Assembly: GCA_024349245.1 (NCBI GenBank) | Contig: JALDNG010000022.1 | Span: 15,857,501-15,921,500 of the forward strand | Length of the DNA: 64,000 bases | Direction of reading: 5' to 3' | Source: Neodontobutis hainanensis | Taxonomy: Eukaryota; Chordata; Actinopteri; Gobiiformes; Odontobutidae | Shown: positions 21,701 through 33,700 of the stretch, in pieces | Layout: each line of letters begins with the position of its first letter | Position numbering within the stretch: the stretch's first letter is position 1 | Made by a program: the position numbers and the translations under genes | Notes under the pieces: model-generated | Seen by the model: the letters and a program-made list of their open reading frames with translations, nothing else | Databases searched by the model: none | Told to the model about the DNA's origin: nothing

Positions 21701-24700
21701 CCAAGTTGTTATTTTAAATTCATGAAAAAAGTTTCTGCATATTTTAAGAAAGTAATAATGAATATGCCGACTGAATTAGAACTAACGCTCAAGAATAAAC
21801 TAAGCCCTGTAATTTTATTTGGAACAAATAAATTTAATACATTTGTGAACAATATTTGATTATGGTTATGCTCTTTAAGTATAACCATTAAATTTTAGTT
21901 CCACCATTCTATTGGCAAAACTAAAAATGAGTGTTTTCTTCTTCCGCTGACATGTTCCAGTCTTTGTTTTACAGAAATATCCTGCGAGAAGCCTCTGATC
22001 GACAACGGCAATACACAAGGAAACAAACAGAAGTTTAAAGAAAATGAGGTCTTGACGTATTCATGTAATCCCGGTTACAAAAAAGTGGACGGCAGACCAT
22101 CAATGTGTCGTAAACTAGGACTAACGGCTCAATGGATCCCCATGCCCGAGTGTGAACGTGAGTGGAAAAGAATAAACATACCATTAAAATATCAAGTCGA
22201 GTGAGTTAATAATATTTCTGAATCCTTTAGCTTTAACATGTAAACTGAGTTATAATCCACCTGGGACCACAACCTACGACCCTCAGGATCAGTTAGTCTT
22301 CAGACCTGGTCAAACTGTGAGGGTCTCGTGTGGAGAAAGGGAGTGGGTCAAGAGCCGAGAGCTAACATCAGCACAAAGTGTCTGTCAAGACACGGGACTC
22401 TGGGACTTTCCACCAGAATGTCAAAGTAAGAACTAGATTAATATGAGTGCATTTAAAAAAGTGACATTTGTTATTTACTCAGTTTCTATTCTTGTAGCGT
22501 TCACATGCATCAGACGTGCTGAGCATGTCTACCAATGGGAAAGGAGTTGGAATGAAATTGAAATTGGTACGAGATTATGGTATTACTGTGAGAGTGGCTA
22601 TGACAGAACAACTGACTACAGAGCCGTGTGCACCAGACTAGGCTGGCAACCAGATCCACTTTGCAAAGGTAACATAAATTTAGAGATTAAATATGTTAAA
22701 CTTGTTGTTTAAGTTGGTATATGTTAGAAAAAGAGTGAAGAAACTATTTCCTGCTGTTTTTTCAGCAAGAGGCTGTGCCCCACCAACCCAAAGAGATGCA
22801 GTTATTAGAGACAGTCCGCTAAAGGAGAGATATGATCATGCTGATACAGTCCGTTTCCAATGCTCCTATAACCCTGACATATCCTTCACAGTGACCTGTC
22901 AGTTTGGCCAATGGACTGAAGGTCAGCGATGTAAAGGTAGGCAGCAACAGGAGAATCATGTTTGACCAAATGTAGACATACACTCAAAGGTTGCATACAG
23001 TCATTAAAGTGTGTAGGTCTGAGAGACTTTGACGAGGGCCACATTGACCTGCCTCAGAGCATCTCTAAAACTGCAGCTTGTGGACTGTCCCCCTCTGCAG
23101 TGGCCAGGACCAAAACTAATGAGTTCGATTAATATGACCAACGTCAGAAACTCCGAGATTTAAAGAATCAAGTGTTACCTACACAGTTCAGAACTGATAC
23201 CTGTTCTGTTCCAGGAGTGTGGGTTTTCTGTTGTCTTTAAGAAGGGCTTTGCTGTGTTTTGTGTCACTCTGAACGTGCTTTTTTAGCTTTATCTGCACGA
23301 GACCAACAGTGGGCCTCAACCAGCTCTTTCCAGACTTACTTACTTTGAGGATCTCCTCAATCTCATGCCACACTTTCCGTTGAGGAAGCCTCTGTAAAAT
23401 CCTGTAGAGGTTTGGGGCAGTACCTCTGGACTGGCAAGACGGGGTGGTCCCTCTTTACTCTCAGTTTCTGCCAATTGCATCTTTAAACTAATCATAACTT
23501 TTGAGCTGATGAATAAAATGATCACAACATGTTGTTTTTCTTCTTATTAAAACTGAATTGATGTTATGTGTATGTGCTCGTGTCTGAAGAGTCAAGTGAA
23601 AAGTAAAGTTTTTTTTTTGTTTGTTCTTTTTTAGCAAAACCATGTACAGCACAACCAGTCCTTGATAATGCTGAGATGGTCGACAGAGAGAAGCAGACAT
23701 ATTCTCACAGTGAAGGAGTTAGGTTTAGATGCAAAGATAAAACAGACATCGTCACAGTAACCTGTCACATCGGGGAATGGAGGACAACATCTAACTGTGA
23801 AAGTAAGTGCACATGACACAAAACAGACACTAATGACCTGTTCATTACACAGTAATCACTCAATCTGTCCTCAAGCAGCATCAAGGATTGATCTATACAT
23901 TGATTTTAAATAACCCAGAGCATAACCCATAAGCACTTTACACTGGACATAGATTATGGTCTTTAATAAGAAACAGAACAAACCCACAGAAGGGATTTCC
24001 TAAAGTTGTAGCGGGTGGAAAAAGGCAAGTGACACAATAATAAATATATATTGTATTTTATATAAAAATAAAACACTAGAATATTACTGCTGTTGTAATT
24101 TGGTGCTGTTAAAGGGATAACCTCGTCACTAAATTGTACTTGATCTTCTTTGTGTAGATTTGGATTGTACAACAGAACCAGTCTTCAATAATGCAGAGAT
24201 GGTCGGGACGGGGAGAGGGACATATATTAATGGTGAAAGAGTGGAATTCAGATGCTCAGGTGAAAGAAATACCTTTAGAGTAACCTGTCAGTCCGGGAAA
24301 TGGATCTCTCCGAAACAATGTGAAGGTAAGTGAACATGATCAATACAATACTGTCACACTTGTGTTTGGGTCGCTTCATGAGGGAGTCACACACAATGTT
24401 TCACCGCGACTGGACCGTCCTGTCTCCAAATCAATCCAAATTGTGCCTGATATCCAGTCAGATTATGAAATGCAAATAATAATAAAAAAAATTATATTTT
24501 TGGGACAGTCCCAGAGAGGTTCTGGCTGGGGACGAATCAAAAAATTCAAGTTTGTTCTTCAGCAACTTTTGATGAGACACTTCTGTAAATCTTTTTTTTT
24601 ATTTGGGGCGATAGTGGCTCAGTGGTAGAGCGGTCGTCCTTCAACCGGAAGGTAGGAGGTTTGATTCCCACTCTCTCCACAGTTAATACTGTTGTTGTGT

Positions 24701-27700
24701 CCTTGGGCAAGACACTTAACCCACCCTGCCTCGTATGAATGTGAATGTATGTGGTGTTGGTCGGAGAGGCCGTAGGCGCAAAATGGCTGCCACGTCTCTG
24801 TCAGTCTGCCCCAGGGCATCTGTGGCTGCAGTTGTAGCTTACCACCACCAGTGTGTGACTGTGGAGTGAATGAATACACAGTCCCTTGGTCCCTTGGGAG
24901 AAAAGCGCAATATAAATCTAATCCATTATTATTATTATTTATTTATTTATATAGCGTTTTCCACCTAGTCCACACTCAAAGCGCTTTTTACCAGTGTTAC
25001 AGCTGGAACACCACTGGAGGCATGGTGGGTTAAGTGTCTTGCCCAAGGACACAATGAATTTGTGTTCTACCACTGAGCCACTGCGCCGCCCAAGCTTTTA
25101 AAAGCTTATTGTTCAACTCTCGTTTCCTGTGATTGACAGAGAGGAGTCAATGTGGAAGTACTGCAATCCCCAATGGATTTTCTTCTTTAGCCAACTCCAA
25201 ACTGTACTACAGCTGCTCTGAAGGATACAAGCTGCTAAAAGCAGGCTGGTGGGATGAAGCTACATGTGTCAACGGCCAATGGAATAAAGCAGAGTGCATT
25301 GGTAATATATTTTTATTACACATATGTACGATAGCTTAAAACAGCTCTTGGTCTAACAAGTTAACATCAAGAACAAAACTGAGCTGGGGTTTACCTGTTC
25401 TTTGGCCTGTGGCACTTCATCACAGACCAAAGGCTTTTTGGTACGTTTAGCTGCAAGACTAAAGTAAAAGAAAGTTTTGTGTGCAGTAACACATAATACT
25501 GGCAACACTATCTGGAAATGTCAAACAACAAGGTTTATAGAATTTATTTTAGCTTGGGCCAATCACATGCTGCTTATACTGTTGTCTGTGCACATTCAAA
25601 TAATATTCATTTGCACAGTTATAATATTTAATTTATGTTATAAATTAAAACAATATACAAAGAACTGTTATGTTTGGCTCACAAACGAGACGACAAAGAC
25701 CGCACATGGTAAATTTAGAATTGGAAGACTAATCAGACACATGCAACAATAGTACATGATGATTTGAATATGTTTACACATAAAGTTTTTATAAGTGTAC
25801 ATTATGCCCCTCTCAGCTCCAGGGTCGTGGATTGACGTGTAATGAGTGTCAGTCATAGATGTGAATAAGTTTATGTTTACTAAGTTTACAGGACAGAGTG
25901 TCCCTGGACAGTGAGTAGATGTAGTGCAAAGTCATGTCTTTGTCTTGTTTGGATCAGCCTGGCACCTATAGGAGGCTAAAGACATTAAGTCATAAGTTTA
26001 TGTGGATAAGTATATGAACTGGAGCAGGAGTGAGAGCATATAATATATAATATACAATTACTATGACAGATTACATTATTGCACTCAAAACAAGTTAAAG
26101 GTAAGCTTTGAAAATCATAGATACAGAGACAAGTGTCTTTCCCTCGCTGGGGCTAGGTTTGGGAAGTAGATAGAAGTTTTTTAATCACTGTCCAGTTTAA
26201 AACATATAATCAAGTGTCACTGTCTGACCTGCAGCCAGCACAGATTGTGGGAAAATTCCTACCATCCCTCACATGACTGAGACATCTGAGACACAGAGAT
26301 TCCGCGAAGGGGACACGATCCCAATTAATTGTGAGTCAGGACACCAGAATCTACACCCAGGGCTTCAGGCAATAACCTGCAAAAAGGGAAAATGGGATTC
26401 AAACGGTGTGGATTTTAAAACAATCTGTACACGTAAGTCATTTTTAGTTACAATGTCACTTGTTGTGAACAGGCTGTAATCTAATTCTCTTATCTTTTCT
26501 TTTTTTACAGCCATTGAAAGGAAATGCAGTCCACCAGTTAGAGTAAAAAATGCAGTTATTTTGGGTCCGTTTCAGAAGGAATACGTATCCAACACTTTAC
26601 TTAGATTCAAGTGTCGTGATAATTATATAATGGAAGGAGAAGACACTGTTCGGTGCATCGGTGGGACCTGGGAAAAGAAGAACATAAGCTGTAAAGGCAT
26701 GTAGTTCTTTACTTTGCTTTTAACTCGTGTCAGAAACCAGAACTGAAATGATGGATCATGTGATCAGCTGTAAATAAGTTGAACCGTGTAAAAGTAAAGT
26801 CTGTTTTCAAAGAGGCTTGGCCTGACTTCTAGTCAAAACATATCTCAAAGTGACAGTCCACGTTGTTGAAGAGAAACGTCATAGTATCCTTGACGAGCAG
26901 TTCATTTTTTTTGCTACTTTTAAAGTCGTCTGAATATAACCTTAATGAAAGCATAGTTAAAAATACGTAATCAAATGCAAGCTTATACCTTTCAATCAAA
27001 GACAACATGTGCAGCAAAAGTCTTTAACGAAACGGAAATGGAGCAATTTCAGGTCAGGTCTTTAAAAAAAGCTTGGCTTTGGAAACCCATGTTGTCTTTT
27101 GCAGCAGGCTCTAAACAGATTACTAAATGAGAAAACTATATTGTGTTCTTATGTCAACCTTCATATTTCCTCATCCCTTGGTCCATTTATTTAACCTAAA
27201 TATTGTCATTGTGTGTTAGTTGCAATCATTCTGTTATTCTTTAAATATTATTCATATTTTGTCATTATGTCCCACAGCTGAAGGTGATGTCGGAGGGCAA
27301 ACACAATGAGAAAATGCCACAAGATAAGACATTGTTTAATGCTATGGACGTCATTATAAAGCTTTGTCATGCTCAATAAAAATAAAAAGAAGAAAAGTAC
27401 TTCTGAGCGATTTGTTGTTTATCTTTCTTCCCACAAATACAGTTTATAATGCCCTACATTATCAGGATTACATAATATCTCCATAATTTTACTGTCATTT
27501 TGACCAATTGGTATTTTGTGACGTCCCCCACAATGAGTTTTAATCTTTTTTTTATCAACACAAACTTTAACACAAGATATTGGTTCAGGACTTAAACAGA
27601 AGATTTGTGAAAGTCAAATTGTCAAAAGAAAATTACTTAATATCTTAGGGTTATAGGAATAATTTGCTGTGCAGCAGTAGCTCAGTGGCAGAGCGGCCGT

Positions 27701-30700
27701 CCTTCGACCGGCGGGTGGGCGGTTTGATCCATCCATCGAAACATCCCAAAAACATCATAACATCCCACTCTCCCCCACATGCTGTCGCTGTGTCCTTGAG
27801 CAAGACACTTAACCCACCTTGTCTCCAGTGGTGTCAGCTGTAACACTGGTAGAAACTAGTGGAAAAGCGCTATATAAATACAAAGAAAAAAAAACTTTAA
27901 GATTTCTTCCAGTCTTTATCTTTGGCCATCGGCTATCTCACTTCTGTCTTGTAAACCTTTCCTTTTATTCTCACTGGTATTCTTTGATTACACTACACAC
28001 CTGAGACTTTCCTCCACCCATTCCATCCTGCTGCACACGCTTCTTCCCTTCTTTTCCACACTCCACATTGCTCTGGACTGTTGACCCTAAGTACTTCTTT
28101 ACCTCTTCTCTCTGTGACCTCACTGTTCCTCTTGGATCCTTCTCATTCACACACAGGTCATTCCTCTTCTCTCCAGAGCAAACCTCCACCTGCTCCCTGT
28201 TCTCACTACAGATCCCAATGTCCTCCACAAACATCATAGTCCATGGAGATTCCTGTCTGACCTCCTCTGTCAGCCTGTCCACCTCCACTGCAGACAAGAA
28301 GAGGCTCAGAGCCGATCCTTCATCCTCTGTCAACCCTACTGCACACCTCACCACTGTCCTACTGCTCTCATACATATCCTGCTCCACTCTAACATACTTC
28401 TCTGCCACTCCAGACCTCCTCATACAATACCACAACTTCTCTGTTGGCGCCCTGTCATACGCTTTCTCTAAATCTACAAAGACACAATGCAGCTCTTTCT
28501 TATCAACAATCTCAAAGCAAATATTGCATCTGTAGTGCACTTTCTTGGCATGAAACCATTCTGCTGCTCACAGATGCTCACTTCTCCCCTTAGTCTAGCT
28601 TCAACTAGTCTTTCCCACAAATACCTCTGTAGGAAATGCCTCTGTAACTGACCTTTTATTATCTTTGTTTGCTCAGCTTTGAGCTGCGAGGCCCCTGTAG
28701 CAGACCAAGGGCTCACTGTACAAGGGTTACCAGATGATGACAGCCCTATACTTCCTGACCACTTACTCACTTTCAGCTGTGAGGCTCCAGGGAAAATTAT
28801 CAACGGCAGTTCAACACTGATCTGTGGCAAAGACGGGAAATGGGACAAACCTTTCCCCACCTGTATGGGTAAAGAGTGTTGTTCACTCATTCAACCACAC
28901 ATTAATTCATTTTCTATTTCCATGAAAGAATGGAGCCTATCCCAGCAGCTTTGGGTGAAAGGCTCTTTACAAACTCAATTGCTCACACTGACAGACAACC
29001 ATTCACACTCAGGTTCATTTAATAAGACCTACAAACCTAAAAACATAACATCCTGATAACGGAATTACATAACCTACAATTCCATGTTATCAGGGAAAAG
29101 TTGTATTTTCAGAAATTTTATCCAAAATTCAAGCATCTTTGTTGAGCTTTGTTATTAAAAACAGAAAACAATAATCTGCAAGACTGAAACCACGACAATG
29201 TATCAAAAGAGCAGGTTTCCAATCATTCTGTCCCAGGGCAGCTGTGGCTACAAAATAAGTACCTTACCTCCAGTGTGTGACTGCGGAGTGAATGAAAAAT
29301 GGACTGGACTAAAGTGTTTTGAGTAACTTTAAAAAAAGGGCTATATAAATCAAATCCGTTATTTACAAGGTTATCTCTTAATACATTTAAAATGTCTAAT
29401 TTGAGTGTGTTAATTATTTAATTTTAATTATTTAAATTCCTGTCGTGCTATGGACACACATTGACTGAATTTTGGTTATTATTTTTCAGAGGCCACTTGT
29501 GAGGTTCCTCAGAATAACCCCAGGCTTAGTATTGTTGGGGCACATGCTGGCACAGTTATGCCTGGAAACAAGATAACAGTGCACTGTGTCAGTGGAGGCA
29601 GCTCAAAGGAGGTTGAATGTCTGCCGTCCGGACAATGGAGCTCACTTTTTCCTACTTGTGGTAGGTTCATCTTAGTGTTTCCGAAACTCTGAGGGTTGCA
29701 TGTTTAGAAATTGTCAGAAGAGACAAATGTAAAGAGGAACAAAACAAGACAGAAAAATACCAAAACCATGGAACAACTGACAAAAACAACACTGAACAAA
29801 ATGGAGTTGAATTGAGTTGAATTGGCATTTTTTGTATTTCCAGCACAGATAACCAATTATTATAATTTATATGACCTTTTTTTTATTAAATATATGGTCC
29901 CAGAAATTACTCTGCTGTAATGGACAACTTCAACAGCCATCTTTAATAAAGGGGCTTGAATTTAATAATGTCTTTTGACGTCACTGAAGTGACCCCAGTT
30001 TGTTCTTTTTTGAATAGTCCATTGGGTTTGGGCTTTTTATTGAGCCACATTCAGTGCACAATTTCCAAGGCCTGTTCAGGGGAAAAGAACTGTAGAACTA
30101 GATTTAGATTGATTTGTTTCTCTTATTAACATGCAATGTAAAAAGATTAGTTTTACTGGTTTGTTGCTGTTGTGTTACAGACACCTGAAGATTAGTTTTA
30201 CTGGTTTGTTGCTGTTGTGTTACAGACAGCTGTGATGTCTTGAATGTACCAGACAGTGTTGTGAGTGTTAATGTGTTACCAACACAAGTGACAAAAGGAC
30301 AGCTCTTGCAGTTTCGGTGCAAAAACAGGGGACATGTGCTTCAAGGCAGTGCAGACGTCACATGTTTGGAAAACAGACAGTGGAGCCATCCTTTTCCAAC
30401 ATGTAGAGGTAAGACTGATTTATCTCATGGACCATGTATTTTTTTAAGTTAATTTATTCTTGGACCAAGAAAGAAGTCAGTTAGAAGTCAGTTTTCTATA
30501 CATACATAAACATGCACTAACATTTGTATAGCATTTATGTACAAATACAAAAGTTCCTGTGCAAAACTAAACGTGTAGTTAGGCACTGGTTTGGTATAAA
30601 AAAGTCATATTCAAGCTGTTCCGTGCCCCGCCACCCCTTTCGAATCAATGTAAATGGTACGACACGCAGGTGCTTCTGCTGCGGACCTGCGTGAATCAGT

Positions 30701-33700
30701 GAATGAGGCAGGAGCTGGAGTTAGTTGATATGAACTACGAAGACAGGGGAAGAGTCATGTCTCTTCCCCGGTCTTCAGGGGCTCAAAAACTAAAAGAAAA
30801 GAAGATTAAAGAGAGAAAATCAAATGAGGGAAAACAGTTGCTCACTTATTTTTTTTTTAAAGAAAGTTGAGCTCCAAATGTATCATCGAGCATTGACATT
30901 GTTTTAACATAAATATCTACTCCAGGAAAAATAGCATTTTTGTACTCTATTTGAATAATATACCAATACTTTATAGTATCACACCCTACAAAACGAGCAA
31001 ACAGTATTTCTGAGTAAATAATGGAGTGAGAAGCAGACGGAGGCGGCGCTGGGAGCTCAACACTGTCTCCTCTTCTGCTGCAGTTCTCACAGAGTCAGAA
31101 GTTTACATGAAAACACTGTATATTTCCCTCCAGTGTCAAAATCTAACACCCGCGAAAACACAGACCGTTAGTGCCTGTTTTATTGCATCGTTATGCAAAT
31201 TAGCTCGCGCACGCTCTTACATTAAGTACAGGATTCTTCTCAGTTTAATGCACATCTTAATAAATGATTTTTTTATTTTTTATTTTAAAACTAGACTGAA
31301 TGTCTAGTTTGGCGGTTATTGTGCCCTGTGATTCTATATCTGCATTTATTTTTAACAGACAAATAATCAGCAATTAACTTGTACTTAGCCTACACTTTAA
31401 AAAAGTATTGGGACAATAAAGGATATTTTAGCAACCATATGAAGCCATATATTTCATTTCCAGACCCTGCAGCAGGTGGCCCCTCATCATGGCCAGGTGA
31501 AAGCAGTGACAGAAAGGTGGATGTGACAGTGAGACAAGGTGAGCTTTTAGCTGAATTGTCTGTTTTAACACTTAGTAATTAGTAATTAAGTGTTAAGAGG
31601 AAATAAGCAAAAAGGGTAGATTGTTATTGTACACATTTAAACTTTAAAGGGATAGTTCACGCAAAAATGAAAATTCTGTCATCGTTTACTCTCCCTCAAG
31701 TTGTTCCAAACCTGTATGATTTCCTTTCTTCTGCTGAACACAAAAGAAGATATTTTAAAGAAGGCTGGTAATCAAACAGTTGCTGGTCTATCTGACTATG
31801 GAAGTCAATGGGGTCCATAAGTCATTTGGTTACCGACTTTCTTTCAAAATATTTTCTTTTGTGTTCGGCAAAAGAAAGAAAGTTGAAAATGTTCAGAACT
31901 GCTTTAAAGTATATTTGATTTAGTCCAGGGTTGGTCCTGCTAGACCTTTTGTCATCTCAGTAAGTACTAGTAGTTTTGACAATAAAACAAAAATATATTA
32001 ATCAGAATGTGGCTTATTTTGTTTACATTTTAAGTGTTTTTATGATAAAAATGCAATACCCCACCCATTGGTATCACTATGGTATTTGCTACGGGGGCCC
32101 GGCAAAATGGTTTGTACCTAGGGCCCAAAATTTGGTGCTACGCCTCTGTCTACATGGAATACAAACCTCCTCTTCCACCGAAATGTGAAGCTGTGTCTGA
32201 AAAAAACACAGCAGTTGAGAACACACTGCTGTTACATTTACATTTAGTCATTTAGCAACTCTTTTAAGTGACTTACATTAAGCTTCCAATTTACCAGTGT
32301 TACAGCAGGAACACCACTGGAGGGAAGGTGGGTTAAGTGTCTTGCCCAAGGACACATTTACATTTAGTCATTTAGCAGACTCTTTTATCCAAAGCGACTT
32401 ACAAGTGAGGAAAACAATGGAAGCAATTTCAACAACACAAGGAAAAAAAACATATGTGCACAAAAACTAATTAACATAGCACAATATACAAAGCTAAAAA
32501 TAAGAAAGTTTTCTTCTTTTTTTTTTTTAAGAAAAGGATTCAATAGAAAGGAAGTAGAAGTCAGTCAGGTGTTGACGAAAGAGATGTGTTTTCAGGCGTT
32601 TTTTAAAGATGGCTACAGAATCTGCTGATCTTGTAGCAGCAGGTAGATCGTTCCAATAAAGTGGAACAGATCCAGAGAAAGTACGTGAGAGGGATTTTTT
32701 TCCTTTTTGGGATGGGACCACCAGACGTTGTTCATTTGCAGAGCGCAGGGATCTGGTAGAACATAGGTCTGTATCAGTGAGTGAAGATATGAGGGGGCGG
32801 AGCCAGTGGTGGTCTTGTAGGCCAAGAGCAAAGCTTTGAACTTAATGCGGGCATCAACCAGGAGCCAGTGTAACCTAATGAAGAGAGGAGTTACGTGCGC
32901 TCTCTTTGGTTCTTTAAGGACACAATGACAGTATGACCTGTGGAGAGAGTGGGAATTGAGCAGCCAACCTTCCGGTTTTAGGACAACCGCTCTACCACTG
33001 AGCCACTGCACAAAGCAAACCTTGAAAAATATATAAAAAAGTTTGAATAAAACTATACTAATAGACATATATATTATTGTATTATTGAGTCCATCTGGAG
33101 CTATAAACCAGCTTCAATAAAAAAATCAATTGCTGGAGGTCTCGCACTTCCTAACTTTTAGCATTATTACTGGGCAACAAATAAATAAAATCCTATATTG
33201 GATTAGTTATAAAACTTCTGACCCTAATCTACCCCTGCTCCAAGATGACATTATATCCTCATTTCCAGAGAATAAAGAATTCAAGAATAAAATTAAGATT
33301 TGGTTACAATTTCAATACCAATTGGATGTGTCTAGAGCGTCCTTATATGCACCAGTTTTGAATCATCATCTGTTTCCTCAACAGTCTTTAAATCTGGTTT
33401 AAGAATGACCTATGTAGGCTGCTGGACCTGTATGAAGAGAGCAGTATTTAGCTAAACTTAGTAGAGCTTACTTTTCTTTCAGTTTCTCAGGGCTGTGGAC
33501 CAGCACCACGATTAGAAAACGGAGACACTGTGACCTTGTCTAATACGGAGTACGCCCACAATGCAAGGGTTGAGTACCAGTGTAAGAACGTGTACACAAT
33601 GGAGGGAGGCCCGTATAAAACCTGCTTGAATGGAGAATGGACCGGACAGATCAAATGTCTCAGTAAGTCACACACAAATAAGAATATCCTCGTGAACTCT

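Noticed and set aside
24604..24690. Possible tRNA gene
   Set aside because: tRNA-like A and B boxes are present, but the copy has a long non-tRNA body and tail shared with other copies in the window; it is a SINE head.
28068..28535. 155-codon plus-strand frame
   Set aside because: It is the antisense shadow of RTE-like LINE coding sequence on the minus strand.
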